In this document: positions 1 to 8,670 of the stretch, one piece after another
How positions within the stretch are numbered: position 1 is the stretch's first letter
Layout: each line of letters starts with the position of its first letter
From: Bradyrhizobium sp.
GTDB taxonomy: Bacteria; Pseudomonadota; Alphaproteobacteria; Rhizobiales; Xanthobacteraceae
Reading direction: 5' to 3'
DNA: 62,957 nt
NCBI GenBank assembly: GCA_028290305.1
Contig: JAQGKC010000491.1
Location: 1 to 62,957, forward strand
The notes under the pieces: model-generated
What the model saw: the letters and a program-made list of their open reading frames with translations, nothing else
The model's database searches: none
Told to the model about the DNA's origin: nothing
Position numbers and translations under genes: made by a program

Positions 1-127
1 CGGCGTGACCGCGCCAAACGACGGCGATCAGGTCATCGGGGCAATCCCGATCACCATCACCAAGAGCCGATACGTTCCGGTGCGCTGGAACGGTGAAGAG
101 CAGAAGGGCCTGAACAACAACGGCCCC
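1..127. repeat. Direct terminal repeat, left copy
   Basis: Bases 1-127 are identical to 62831-62957. The coat gene reads in frame across the join, so the repeat is best explained as the overlap left when a circular or circularly permuted genome is assembled. The length, 127, equals a maximum k-mer used by common short-read assemblers. It could instead be a real terminal repeat, but a repeat lying inside the coat gene would be an odd place for one. Confidence 0.95.
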
Positions 128-991
128 GGCGCGCGCAACATCGTGACCAATCAGTTCACGCAAGCATTCCGCACGCTGGCCAACGAGGTCGAGGCCGATG
201 TCGTGGCCGCCGCCTATAAGGGCGCATCACGAGCCTATGGCACGGCAGCCGCAACGCCGTTCGGTACGGCGAATGATCTCACCGACGCGGCCGGCGCCTT
301 GCAGGTTCTTGATGCGAACGGAGCGCCGCTTTCGGATCGGCAACTTGTGCTTGGCTCGTCCGCCATGTCCAATCTTCGCGGCAAGCAGAGCCTGCTGTTC
401 AAGGTCAACGAGGCCGGAACCGATCAGCTCTTGCGTGACGGCGTGATCGGGCGGCTCGAAGGATTCGACATCCACAACTCGAGCGGCGTCAAGGCTGTGA
501 CCAAGGGAACCGGCGCGTCCTACACGTCGGACACTGCCGGCTATGCGATCGGTGCGACCGCCATCACGCTCATCACCGGCACCGGCACGGTTCTCGCTGG
601 CGATGTGGTGACGTTCGCGGGCGATACCAACAAATACGTCGTGACCACGGGCGTTGCGGCTCCCGGCGTTATCACGCTCGCCAAGCCTGGGCTGCTGGTC
701 GCCCTGCCGACTTCGGCAGTCGCGATGACGGTTGGAGGCACCTTCACGCCCAACCTGGCGTTCAGCAAGTCGGCCATCATCCTCGCCACCCGCGCTCCGG
801 CCGTGCCACTCGATATGAACGGCCAGCCGATGGATATGGCCGAGGATCGCGTAATTCTCACCGATGCGTATTCGGGGATCAGCTTCGAGGTCTCGCTCTA
901 TCTGCAATACAGGCAGATCAAATACGAAATCGGCCTTGCCTGGGGAGAAGCGGTAGTGAAACCCGAATTTGTCAGTATTTTGCTCGGGTGA
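1..991 (+). CDS. Major capsid protein, P22 coat-like (C-terminal part; gene continues from window end)
   Basis: This is the rest of the coat gene that starts at 62652. Joined on the circle the protein is 389 residues, compared with 430 for P22 coat. It resembles the P22 coat family (HK97 fold). A beta-rich stretch around joined residues 240-305, containing FAGDTNKYVV, is where such coats carry an inserted immunoglobulin/telokin-like domain. The protein ends with EFVSILLG. Scaffold and portal genes lie upstream on the circle, which fits the role of building the icosahedral shell. The family is recognised by eye, not by a database search. Confidence 0.85.
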   Translation, partial: GVTAPNDGDQVIGAIPITITKSRYVPVRWNGEEQKGLNNNGPGARNIVTNQFTQAFRTLANEVEADVVAAAYKGASRAYGTAAATPFGTANDLTDAAGALQVLDANGAPLSDRQLVLGSSAMSNLRGKQSLLFKVNEAGTDQLLRDGVIGRLEGFDIHNSSGVKAVTKGTGASYTSDTAGYAIGATAITLITGTGTVLAGDVVTFAGDTNKYVVTTGVAAPGVITLAKPGLLVALPTSAVAMTVGGTFTPNLAFSKSAIILATRAPAVPLDMNGQPMDMAEDRVILTDAYSGISFEVSLYLQYRQIKYEIGLAWGEAVVKPEFVSILLG

Positions 992-1058
992 TCGCGCGGT
1001 CAAGCCAGAGCAACAAACAATCCTGTTAGGTTGAAAGCAATCCACAAAGGAGGCCACC

Positions 1059-1697
1059 ATGGTCGACCCAGTAAAGACCGACGCCGAGAGGGCAAAGGAA
1101 GCCGACGCCAAATCCAAGGCCGATGAGAAGTCCAAGACCGAATCCACGGCGGCGCATGCCGAGGCGCACAAGCTCGGCGTCGCCGCGGCCGAGGCCCGCG
1201 CCAAGGCCGATGCAGAGACCGATCCTGCCAAGAAGGCGGAAGCGAACAAGGCAGCCGCGGAGTCGGCGCAGAAGGCCGATGACGCCAGAGCCAAGGCGGC
1301 CGACCTCGACCGAGTGAACCGCGAGGGCATCGAGCCGACCAGCGTGGCCGACGCCAAGACTTTGGCCGTAGTCGACCCCGCAATGCCGGCCGGCCACCAC
1401 CGGGCGCAGAAGTTCGGCAACGACCCGGCCAACCCGCCTCACGACCACACGCTCGACCCGCGCGCCGATACCGTGCGGATGTCGCGCAAGACGCCGGATC
1501 ATCCCGATCTGGTCTACACCGAAGTCCATCCCGATATGGTCGGCGACTACGCGCGCGCTGGCTGGAACCGGGACGATAACGACGCCTTCGGCCCTCGTGA
1601 TGTGCAGCGGCGGCATGGGGCGGAAGCCGGCAAGCGCGAGCCGGCCATGGCGTCCGGCGGAGTAGTCAAGCCGCCCGAAGCCGCGAAGGTGGCGTGA
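1059..1697 (+). CDS. Ala/Lys-rich coiled-coil protein of the head region, unknown function
   Basis: 212 residues with a strong ribosome site (AAAGGAGG) 6 bases before the ATG. Residues 1-85 are very rich in Ala, Lys, Glu and Asp and should form a long charged helix. Residues 110-190 differ, with His/Asp/Pro-rich stretches such as NPPHDHTLDPRAD and a segment VYTEVHPDMVGDYARAGW. It directly follows the coat gene, so a head-associated or minor structural role is plausible. I do not recognise the family. Confidence 0.75.
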   Translation: MVDPVKTDAERAKEADAKSKADEKSKTESTAAHAEAHKLGVAAAEARAKADAETDPAKKAEANKAAAESAQKADDARAKAADLDRVNREGIEPTSVADAKTLAVVDPAMPAGHHRAQKFGNDPANPPHDHTLDPRADTVRMSRKTPDHPDLVYTEVHPDMVGDYARAGWNRDDNDAFGPRDVQRRHGAEAGKREPAMASGGVVKPPEAAKVA

Positions 1698-1704
1698 GGC
1701 GCTG

Positions 1705-1923
1705 ATGCCCGCGCACACCGTCCCGACCGTCAAGGTGGTGAGCCCGTCCGCGCCGGGCGGGTTTGTCGTCATCAATGAGAGTGACCTGACGGCCGAGCAT
1801 GAGATTTGGACAGAGCAGCCGGTTCGGCCGAGCGATGAGACTCTGCAAGGAACTCCCATCGGTCGGCCGCGCAATGCAGTTGCGGCGTCGCTGCTGAACT
1901 CGACGGCGAAGGGAAGGACATGA
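1705..1923 (+). CDS. Small protein of the head region, unknown function
   Basis: 72 residues, starting 7 bases after the previous stop and overlapping the next gene by ATGA, so probably translationally coupled. It contains a short beta-like stretch (KVVSPSAPGGFVVINES). No domain is recognised. Its place between the coat and the spike-like gene suggests a virion or assembly protein. Confidence 0.65.
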   Translation: MPAHTVPTVKVVSPSAPGGFVVINESDLTAEHEIWTEQPVRPSDETLQGTPIGRPRNAVAASLLNSTAKGRT

Positions 1924-3200
1924 CGACGCTCAATCGCGGAGACATCGAAACCATATTCCTGCCGGAGCAACAGACGTTGACCGCTATTGCGGCCACAAAT
2001 GGCGCCGCCGTCGTGTCGCGGCTGGGTGATAGCGCTGGCGCCGAACCGTTCGGGGGGCCGGTTCAAGTGGCATCCGGCACAACGGTGGTCATCGGACCGT
2101 TTGCGGATGGCACACGACACGCGGTCCAATGCCTGAGCGGCAGCGTTAGCTACACCATGGCGCGCGTTCTTGGCGGTGGTGGCGGCGGAGGCGGATCCGG
2201 CCGCACCGTCCTCCTCGCCGACACCACCTTCTATGTCGCCACGACTGGAAACGACAGCACGGGAGACGGGACGGTAGGAAATCCGTGGGCGACTATCCAA
2301 CACTCCGTCGATCATGTCGTTAATTTATTAGATTGCAATTCCTATCAAGTGACAATTCAAATTGCAGATGGGATCTACCCAGAATTCGTCATTTGTGGGG
2401 TAGGAATAAACAGCGGAAACAACTCTATTGAAATTGAGAATGTGCCTTTCATACTTCAAGGAAACGTATCAGATAACACTGCCGTCAAGATTTCGCCTAT
2501 AGGCGGTCTACCCTCTTCCGGCGACCTTGGTGGCGTCATCAATATAACCGACGAAGGAAAATGGTGGTATAGATTTTTGTCAGTTTCTGCCTCTGGCGTC
2601 ACAGACAGTTGTGATGATTTTTCTCTGTTTGGAAATGCGGTTAACGTGTTGATTGAAAGCTGTGATTTTGGAAATTGCGGTGCAGGCGGCGGCAGTTTTG
2701 TCTCAGCGGGGAATTTCTGTCATGTGTTCGGGAGTAACACAACATCGGCAACATCTGTAGGTAGTATATTTAAGGTAGGTTACATGGGTATGCTTTTTTT
2801 TGACGGTACATTGCAGTTCAAGCATAATCTCGCTATCTCTGATGTCGGATTTTACGCTACAGGAAGTTCTTGGATGGTTATTGCTTCTGATCAGTTAATT
2901 GTCGATCCTGGTGTTACTATAACCGGCAACAAGGTTGAGATCGAAACGGGTTCCTTGATTACAGACAGTGGTTTTATTAATACAAACGTCAGGCTTACAA
3001 AACTTCCGGGAGACGGAACCATAATTGTTGATCACGCAAGCTGGTTCACAGGGATGCAGGGGGCTTTCAGTCAGGCCGGAATTCCGACTATTGCCGATCT
3101 TGCTCCGGGGACGCATCAGGTTTTCAAGGATACGTCCGGCGGCGGCGTATACCTAGCGTATAATGACGCGGGGACGATCAAGAAAGTCTCACTCACCTGA
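1920..3200 (+). CDS. Right-handed beta-helix tailspike-like / fibre protein
   Basis: 426 residues. Residues 1-85 look like a compact beta-rich attachment domain. Residues 86-93 are a run of glycines acting as a linker. From residue 100 the opening FYVATTGNDSTGDGT...NPWATIQ resembles the start of parallel beta-helix (pectin-lyase-like) domains, followed by irregular Gly/Asn/Val/Ile-rich coils. Such domains bind or cleave surface polysaccharide in phage spikes. DNA from about 2320 to 3060 is clearly AT-richer than its surroundings, suggesting that the receptor-binding part was acquired separately. No catalytic residues can be assigned by eye. Confidence 0.7.
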   Translation: MTTLNRGDIETIFLPEQQTLTAIAATNGAAVVSRLGDSAGAEPFGGPVQVASGTTVVIGPFADGTRHAVQCLSGSVSYTMARVLGGGGGGGGSGRTVLLADTTFYVATTGNDSTGDGTVGNPWATIQHSVDHVVNLLDCNSYQVTIQIADGIYPEFVICGVGINSGNNSIEIENVPFILQGNVSDNTAVKISPIGGLPSSGDLGGVINITDEGKWWYRFLSVSASGVTDSCDDFSLFGNAVNVLIESCDFGNCGAGGGSFVSAGNFCHVFGSNTTSATSVGSIFKVGYMGMLFFDGTLQFKHNLAISDVGFYATGSSWMVIASDQLIVDPGVTITGNKVEIETGSLITDSGFINTNVRLTKLPGDGTIIVDHASWFTGMQGAFSQAGIPTIADLAPGTHQVFKDTSGGGVYLAYNDAGTIKKVSLT

Positions 3201-3348
3201 CCCTCACCAGCGCCAGCACGAGCCCGAGTGATTAAGAAGAACATGGATCAAGCCGCCGCCCTGGCGTCGGCACGTTTGCGGCAGCAAAAACTTGCAAGCC
3301 TATGTGATCAATCCTCAACTTTCCTGACGGAAAGGGAGCAAACTTCAA

Positions 3349-3951
3349 ATGCACACCGAAAGAACTGTTGCGCAGTCCAGAGCCGACGCTTCGATTGTCC
3401 GCGGCCGAAACTCGATGGAGTTGCACGAATGCGCGCACGCGCGAGGTCACTACCTTGTCGAATGTTTCGATAAAAAAGGTAACCTCAAGTGGGTCGACAC
3501 GATCGAAAATACCGTGTGTACCGAGGGCAAGAACGTGATGGAGGACGCCGCCCTCGCAGGTTCGTCCTACACCGTTACCGGGCCCTACATGGGGCTGATT
3601 TCCTCAGTTTCCTATACGGCCGTTGCCGCGACCGATGTAGGCACGCAGATCAACGGGACCAACGGGTGGAAGGAGGCCGGTGGCGCCAATTCCCCAACCT
3701 ACTCAGGCAACCGCAAGACGGCAGCCTGGAGCGCGGCGTCGGCGGGCGCGAAGGCCCTGTCGGCCGCATTGTCGTTCGCAATCACTGGGTCTGGAACGAT
3801 AAAAGGTTGTTTCCTGGTGTTCTTTACCAACGCGGTGAACACCAAGGACGACGCGCACGGTTCGCTTTGGTCGGCTGGTGTGTTCACGGGTGGGGACAAG
3901 GTCGTGGCCAACACCGACACGGTGAACGTCTCCTATTCGACTTCGCTATAA
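3349..3951 (+). CDS. Conserved virion-associated protein, probably fibre or decoration
   Basis: 200 residues; ribosome site AAAGGGAG upstream. After a 40-residue N-terminus it has a beta-rich body (KNVMEDAALAGSSYTVTGPYMGLISSVSY...) with conserved-looking AAWSAASAGAKALS and a C-terminal GGDKVVANTDTVNVSY strand. Proteins of this look occur next to tail-fibre genes in environmental phages, from memory. A start at 3415 (MELHECAHA) is possible but has no good ribosome site. It sits among fibre-like genes. Biochemical function unknown. Confidence 0.65.
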   Translation: MHTERTVAQSRADASIVRGRNSMELHECAHARGHYLVECFDKKGNLKWVDTIENTVCTEGKNVMEDAALAGSSYTVTGPYMGLISSVSYTAVAATDVGTQINGTNGWKEAGGANSPTYSGNRKTAAWSAASAGAKALSAALSFAITGSGTIKGCFLVFFTNAVNTKDDAHGSLWSAGVFTGGDKVVANTDTVNVSYSTSL

Positions 3952-3973
3952 CCGAAAACTTAGGAGTATAACT

Positions 3974-4231
3974 ATGTCCGACGAATCCGACGCGGTTGCG
4001 AAGATCACGGCGGCCGCGGGTGAAATCGCGGAAGCGATCAAGGTCATTACAAAGGCCGTTTCGACAGACCGCACGATCGCGGAGGCTGATGTTGAGGCCT
4101 ACAAGACAATCGCAGTCGCGGCGCACCGGGTCGAGGATATGGCGCACAATTCAGTGGCGGATTTCAACGCGCTCAGTGCTGCGATGACTGGATTGCAGAC
4201 GGCGTTGTCGTCGCAGCCGAAGGTTGGGTGA
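3974..4231 (+). CDS. Small helical protein, unknown function
   Basis: 85 residues with a clear ribosome site (TAGGAG). The sequence is almost wholly amphipathic helix, rich in Ala, Val, Ile and Asp/Glu, without Cys or Trp. It lies between two fibre-like genes in the same direction. It may be a fibre-assembly helper or a small structural protein. No homology is recognised. Confidence 0.65.
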   Translation: MSDESDAVAKITAAAGEIAEAIKVITKAVSTDRTIAEADVEAYKTIAVAAHRVEDMAHNSVADFNALSAAMTGLQTALSSQPKVG

Positions 4232-4269
4232 ACTGAGTTGTGGATGTGAAAAGTCTTATTTGACATAGA

Positions 4270-5304
4270 ATGTTAATACTTTCGAGCTCTACTGACTCAG
4301 TTAAGGTCGTTACCACAACGGCTACGACCACGATTGACATTCATGCGACGTGGTTTGACAATGTTACTGGCGCGATCACGCCGGACAACACTGATAATGC
4401 AGCCGTAGCTGGTGCTGCCACGACTACAGCCGTAGCTGGTCCTTCAACGGGGCAACGAAACGTCAGATTGCTGACAATATGTAATACCCACGCCTCGCTG
4501 TCGCAGGCTGTTGCAATTCAGCACATCAAGGCTGGAGGGACGGCAACGCAGCTATTTAAGTGTACGTTGAACTTCGGCGAGGCTCTTCACTACACGGAGG
4601 ATGGTTTCCGTGTCTTTGATGCCGCTGGAGGCGTCAAGAGCGTGGGGCGCACTGGGCGTTATCTGCGCACCACGATCATTAGTAACCCGACGACGTCCTA
4701 TACGACTGGACCTGATACTAACAGTATTCACGTCAGACTAGTTGCTGGTGGTGGACAGGGCGGCGGCTGTACGGTTGGATCAGCCTCGATCTCTGGTGGT
4801 GCGGGAGGGGGTGCTGCGGGCGGCTACGCTGAGAAGACTTTCGCCGTCTCGCCCAATACTGCTTACACTGTAGCCGTTGGCCTTGGGGGCACGACTTCCG
4901 GCACCGGTGCTGTCACTGGGCAGGCCGGCGGGATCAGTACCATCGCAGTAGGTGGCGTTACCGTCACGGCAAATGGCGGCCTTGGTGGCATCGGGTGTAC
5001 ATCAGCGGCAACCGTTGTCACCCTCGGTGGCGCGGCTCCTGCGGTTTCGACCAACGGCGACGTCAACGGGTCGGGGGAACCCGGTGATCCAGGCTTTGTC
5101 TCTGCGGTCGGTGTTGCGATCTCAGGCAAGGGTGGGTCGAGCCCGTTCGGCGCCGGTGGCAACGCCCTGAAGGCGCAGGGCACAGGTGCTGCAGGCATCG
5201 GCAATGGTTCTGGCGGCGGTGGGGGCTGTGCTATAAGCACGACCGGTGCAGTAGCTGGTGGTGCTGGGACCAACGGTTTGATCGTTGTGGACGAATACGC
5301 CTGA
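4270..5304 (+). CDS. Glycine-rich fibre tip / adhesin-like protein
   Basis: 344 residues. Residues 1-150 are beta-rich (IDIHATWFDNVTG, QAVAIQHIKAGG). Residues 155-340 are dominated by glycine runs (VAGGGQGGGC, GGAGGGAAGGY, GSGGGGGCAIS) separated by short strands and end with TNGLIVVDEYA. This pattern matches glycine-rich adhesin domains on phage fibre tips, where polyglycine helices pack between receptor-binding loops. Its stop overlaps the next start (TGATG). A receptor-recognition role is inferred. Confidence 0.65.
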   Translation: MLILSSSTDSVKVVTTTATTTIDIHATWFDNVTGAITPDNTDNAAVAGAATTTAVAGPSTGQRNVRLLTICNTHASLSQAVAIQHIKAGGTATQLFKCTLNFGEALHYTEDGFRVFDAAGGVKSVGRTGRYLRTTIISNPTTSYTTGPDTNSIHVRLVAGGGQGGGCTVGSASISGGAGGGAAGGYAEKTFAVSPNTAYTVAVGLGGTTSGTGAVTGQAGGISTIAVGGVTVTANGGLGGIGCTSAATVVTLGGAAPAVSTNGDVNGSGEPGDPGFVSAVGVAISGKGGSSPFGAGGNALKAQGTGAAGIGNGSGGGGGCAISTTGAVAGGAGTNGLIVVDEYA

Positions 5305-7151
5305 TGACAACCCCGCGTTCATGGTTTGATCCAGAGCTGTTGTCCGGCACGTGGTTCGATCCCGCACTGAGCGCGCGGGGTTGGTACGATTCAGAGTGGG
5401 CGGACGTGGTTCCGCTCGGTGTTGTGCTCAGCGAGGCTGGATCTGCGACTGATACATCAAGCGTAGCTTTTACTACTGCGACCACGGTAAGTGAAGCTGC
5501 GTCGGCTACGGAGACTGAGACAGTTACGCAGGTCGTTGCATTCGGTTCCGCAACTAATTCGAGCTACCAGACTGCCCAACCAAGCTATTTCTGGAGCCAT
5601 ACCTGCGACGGCACCAACCGACTGTTGATAGTCGGCGTTTCGATGCTGTCGGTCGTGGGGTCGTCGGTCACAAATATTACCTACGGGGGTGTGGCACTTT
5701 CACCGATCAGGGCCAGGGCTTCGGTTTCAGGGGCCGTGCGATCGGAGATGTGGGGTCTGATCGCTCCGGCCACCGGCTCCAATACGATTGCCGTTACTCT
5801 CAGTGCCCCGCTCGACAGTATTGCAGGCGCCGTATCGTTCACCGGCGCCAACCAGACAGTGGCCTACGAGACGCCAAACGACGCAACGGCGACCAATGTC
5901 GGGGCAGCTAATGCGACGGTCAACGTCACGACCGAGGCCAACAACGATTGGTGCGTCGATGTTCTAGCCACCACCGCCGCGGCGCCGACTGTCGGAGCGG
6001 GACAGACCCAGCGCAACAATGTTTCGGGCGCGCTGGGTTCCGGGGCCATGTCGACCGAGGGGCCGAACACACCCCCCGGTTCCGTGACCATGAGTTGGTC
6101 CGGCATCGGAGCGCTCAAGACCTGGACCACGGTGGCGGCGGGCGTCGTTCCTGTCTCAGATATCGAGATGCTCACTACGGAGGCGGGAGCGGCAGCAGAC
6201 GCTCCAAGCGCGCAGGTCAATTTCTCCGTCGTCGGGAGCGAGAGTGGTTCAGCATCTGATATTCCGACCGCTTCTGTAGTTTTTGCGACAACGGCAAGCG
6301 AAGTAGCATCGGCATCGGATACTCCGAGCACTGCGACGACGTTTGCTGCAACGATCACGGAGAGCGGTGCCGCAACCGATACCCCGACTGCGCAGGTCGA
6401 CTTTGCAACAATTGAGAGTGAAGCCGCATCTGCCACCGATACGTCGGATATGGCGGGATCGACTTTCAATGTGGCGGGGAGCGAAGCGGGTTCTACGGCA
6501 GACGTTCCTACCGCCCAGGTCGAGTTTTTAGCAACTCAAGTTGATGGTGCTTCGGCATCGGATAGTTCAACGACATCTGCGATATTTGCCGTAACGGCAA
6601 GCGAAGCAGGGTCGGCGCTTGACACACCAAGTGCTGCGACAATAGCTACCGCGACGATCGTCGAGACCGACGTTGCATCAGATATATCTACGGCAAGTAT
6701 TGTTTATATAGCCATAGGATCGGAGACGGGGACCGCGGTAGATACTCCCACCGAACAGATTGTTTTTGCAGCAGTAGGGAATGAAGCAGCCACCGCTGTT
6801 GATAGTCCTGCTGCCCAAGTGGATTATGTTGCAACTACTGTCGAAGTTGGGGCGACGGGAGATACTGCAACGGCGGTTGGTATTTTGGCTGCCGTTGCAA
6901 GTGAAGTCGCAAACGCGAACGACACGCCTTCTGCCAAACTTATTGTTGCAAGCCCGATCGATGTTGGCCGAATCGCCTATGTAATATCTGAGAGTCGAAC
7001 GGCGCTCGTGGTCGCGGTTTTTGCTAACGACAATGTGGCCCCTGAAGCCAGGCTAGCCGTCGTGGGAGTTGAGTTGCGTTCTGTTTCGGCGGCTGCCGAA
7101 TTCCGTACTATCGTCGCCGAACAAGACGAGCGCGGATTGCTGGCAGCATAG
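5304..7151 (+). CDS. Large repeat fibre protein with about thirteen 20-residue repeats
   Basis: 615 residues. The N-terminus has WFDPEL / WFDPAL / WYDSEW repeats. Residues 40-60 hold two copies of a 20-residue unit. A separate beta-rich domain at about residues 65-280 (YFWSHTCDGTNRLLIVGVS, NITYGGVAL) interrupts the array. From about residue 289 to 549 roughly 13 tandem copies follow, pattern SEAGSASDTPTAxVxFATT. The end (AEQDERGLLAA) is non-repetitive. The shape suggests a long stalk carrying a lectin-like or Ig-like domain. The repeat carries no motif I can link to catalysis. Confidence 0.7.
   Translation: MTTPRSWFDPELLSGTWFDPALSARGWYDSEWADVVPLGVVLSEAGSATDTSSVAFTTATTVSEAASATETETVTQVVAFGSATNSSYQTAQPSYFWSHTCDGTNRLLIVGVSMLSVVGSSVTNITYGGVALSPIRARASVSGAVRSEMWGLIAPATGSNTIAVTLSAPLDSIAGAVSFTGANQTVAYETPNDATATNVGAANATVNVTTEANNDWCVDVLATTAAAPTVGAGQTQRNNVSGALGSGAMSTEGPNTPPGSVTMSWSGIGALKTWTTVAAGVVPVSDIEMLTTEAGAAADAPSAQVNFSVVGSESGSASDIPTASVVFATTASEVASASDTPSTATTFAATITESGAATDTPTAQVDFATIESEAASATDTSDMAGSTFNVAGSEAGSTADVPTAQVEFLATQVDGASASDSSTTSAIFAVTASEAGSALDTPSAATIATATIVETDVASDISTASIVYIAIGSETGTAVDTPTEQIVFAAVGNEAATAVDSPAAQVDYVATTVEVGATGDTATAVGILAAVASEVANANDTPSAKLIVASPIDVGRIAYVISESRTALVVAVFANDNVAPEARLAVVGVELRSVSAAAEFRTIVAEQDERGLLAA
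6171..6950 (+). repeat. Tandem 60-bp coding repeats (20-residue units)
   Basis: About 13 degenerate units with a 60-base period encode E-x-G-S-A-x-D-T-P-T-A-x-V-x-F-A modules. Copies differ at most third positions and several residues, so the array is old or diversifying rather than a recent expansion. Two further copies lie at about 5420-5530, before the inserted domain. Confidence 0.75.
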
Positions 7152-7160
7152 CGAGGAATC

Positions 7161-7433
7161 ATGGCGCTGACCTGGCCGTTCAAGGACCCCGATGAGGTGC
7201 TTGATTACGAGATAGACTGGTCGGCGCGATTATTGACAGATACGATATCGACATCGACATGGCTCGTCCCGGATGGGATCGTCAAGGAGAGCGACAGCAA
7301 TACCACGACGACAGCGATCATCTGGCTCTCGGGCGGTACGCTCGGTAATTCTTACGATCTGCTAAATCGCATCGTTACGACGGGGGGAAGAACGATGGAT
7401 CAGACGGCTCGCCTTAAAATCAAGGAGAAATGA
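7161..7433 (+). CDS. Small conserved connector or fibre-adaptor-like protein
   Basis: 90 residues. Conserved-looking features are FKDPDEVLDYEIDWSARL, STSTWLVPDG and a final IVTTGGRTMDQTARLKIKEK, the pattern of small phage proteins often annotated as fibre-tail adaptors (Gp77-like, from memory). It lies between the repeat fibre gene and the connector genes, which suits a role attaching a fibre to the virion. Specific function is inferred. Confidence 0.65.
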   Translation: MALTWPFKDPDEVLDYEIDWSARLLTDTISTSTWLVPDGIVKESDSNTTTTAIIWLSGGTLGNSYDLLNRIVTTGGRTMDQTARLKIKEK

Positions 7434-7434
7434 C

Positions 7435-8016
7435 GTGCCGATCGTCGTCGAGGATGGGACCGCAATTCAGAGCGCAAATTCCTACGCCAGCGAAGCGACG
7501 CTCGATGCATACGCCGACGACCGCGCGATCACGCTCGCCGCTGGAGACGCCGAGGCCGCACTGATCCGCGGCACCCGCTACATCGACAGCTACCGCGCCC
7601 GCTTCCCTGGCTATCGAACAAACAGACGTCTCCAAGGACTCGAGTGGCCAAGAATAATCGCCTTCACCCGCGTGCCGACCGGCGGCCGTGACTATCCGTA
7701 CTCGTTCGGCAGCTCAGACCGCTCAGACAGCTACGCCGCGTTTCTTGGAATCTCCAATATCCTGAGCAACGAGATTCCAATCGAGATCATCCAAGCGACA
7801 TGCGAGGCGGCAATTCGCGAACTCGCCGACCCCGGATCCATGCAGCCAGATATGGACCGCGGCGGACAGATCGAGCGGCTGAAGGCCGGCAGCGTTGAAA
7901 TCCAATACGGGGCGAATGCGTCTCCGCAAACGACGTACTTGGTCATCGAGGGGCTGCTGTCGGGGCTGCTGATCCCCAGTAGTGGCGGCATGGTTGGAAC
8001 TTTGGCGCGCGGCTAA
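7435..8016 (+). CDS. Head-tail connector / DnaT-like domain protein
   Basis: 193 residues, GTG start one base after the previous stop with AAGGAG ahead. The pattern MPIVVEDGT...ANSYASEATLDAYADDR, then ALIRGTRYIDS and LQGLEWPR, is that of the phage protein family labelled DnaT-like ssDNA-binding, which structurally behaves as a head-completion adaptor. Order before other connector genes supports head-tail joining. DNA binding is not shown by anything here. Confidence 0.7.
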   Translation: MPIVVEDGTAIQSANSYASEATLDAYADDRAITLAAGDAEAALIRGTRYIDSYRARFPGYRTNRRLQGLEWPRIIAFTRVPTGGRDYPYSFGSSDRSDSYAAFLGISNILSNEIPIEIIQATCEAAIRELADPGSMQPDMDRGGQIERLKAGSVEIQYGANASPQTTYLVIEGLLSGLLIPSSGGMVGTLARG

Positions 8017-8196
8017 ATGAGCGCCGCGAAGGAAATTCGCCGGGCCATGGTCAGCGCCCGCGCCGTGCTTCACACCGCGATCAGCGATACGGCCGAACAT
8101 CTGCTGAAGCGGGAACGTGAGAGAGTATTGCGCCGGACGGCGGATCGTTTGACGGCGGCGATTGAATTACTAGACGCGATGGAGAAGAAATCATGA
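8017..8196 (+). CDS. Small helical protein (59 aa), unknown function
   Basis: The start follows immediately after the previous stop (TAA ATG) and the end overlaps the next start by ATGA, so it is tightly packed in the operon. It is a single charged helix (LLKRERERVLRRTADRLTAAIELL). No family recognised; probably an accessory of head or connector assembly. Confidence 0.65.
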   Translation: MSAAKEIRRAMVSARAVLHTAISDTAEHLLKRERERVLRRTADRLTAAIELLDAMEKKS

Positions 8197-8408
8197 GCAA
8201 TTACTATCCAGCACCGCAGCCGCCGGCCGATCCTTCGGCCGCCAATGTCGGCACGGGCGGAAGCGCCGGAACTCCGTTGCATCGCAAGGACGCGGCGCGC
8301 GGGCTCAAGCCAACGATGGGCACGGGCGGGACGGCCGGCATCGACCCGACATCGATGGATGCGATCAAGCATGGCGATTGCGGGCCGGCGAGCTATAGCG
8401 GTAATTGA
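8193..8408 (+). CDS. Small Gly/Pro/Ala-rich protein, unknown function
   Basis: 71 residues, coupled to the previous gene by ATGA. It is low in predicted structure, with GTGGSAGTPLHRKDAARG and a near repeat GTGGTAGIDPTSMDAIKHGD; the GTGG(S/T)AG motif appears twice. Probably a flexible virion or assembly protein. No family recognised. Confidence 0.6.
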   Translation: MSNYYPAPQPPADPSAANVGTGGSAGTPLHRKDAARGLKPTMGTGGTAGIDPTSMDAIKHGDCGPASYSGN

Positions 8409-8409
8409 C

Positions 8410-8670
8410 GTGAGCCAAGAGAATGTTCACGCCCTACCGGGATTTTCGGTTCCAAGTCATGAGCCGGTGCCAACGGTAGTTGATATTCTCACGGAGGCGC
8501 TTGCGCTCGCAAACGCTGGAGAAATAGTCGGCATTGCAGTGGTGGCGGCTTACCGACAACCGGCGGCGTTTGGCAATCGCTATCATGCGGAACAATCCAG
8601 CCGACATAGTCTTGCTGCTGGCGTCCTAGCGCTTAGCTATCAGGTCGGTAGGGAATTGGTTGACGATTGA
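8410..8670 (+). CDS. Small protein (86 aa), unknown function
   Basis: GTG start one base after the previous stop. A longer in-frame extension upstream would overlap the neighbour by 160 bases and is less likely. The core VVDILTEALALANAGEIVGIAVVAAYRQPA resembles small phage proteins with an alpha/beta look. The next gene starts directly after its stop. Function not known. Confidence 0.6.
   Translation: MSQENVHALPGFSVPSHEPVPTVVDILTEALALANAGEIVGIAVVAAYRQPAAFGNRYHAEQSSRHSLAAGVLALSYQVGRELVDD

Noticed and set aside
227..2315. Long leftward open frames (401 and 429 codons) opposite the coat and following genes
   Set aside because: They are antisense to well-supported genes, are Arg/Ala/Gly-rich as expected for reverse frames of GC-rich DNA, and have no ribosome sites.
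3228..3473. 81-codon frame before the gene at 3349
   Set aside because: It overlaps the better-supported frame, is rich in Arg/Cys/His and lacks a ribosome site.
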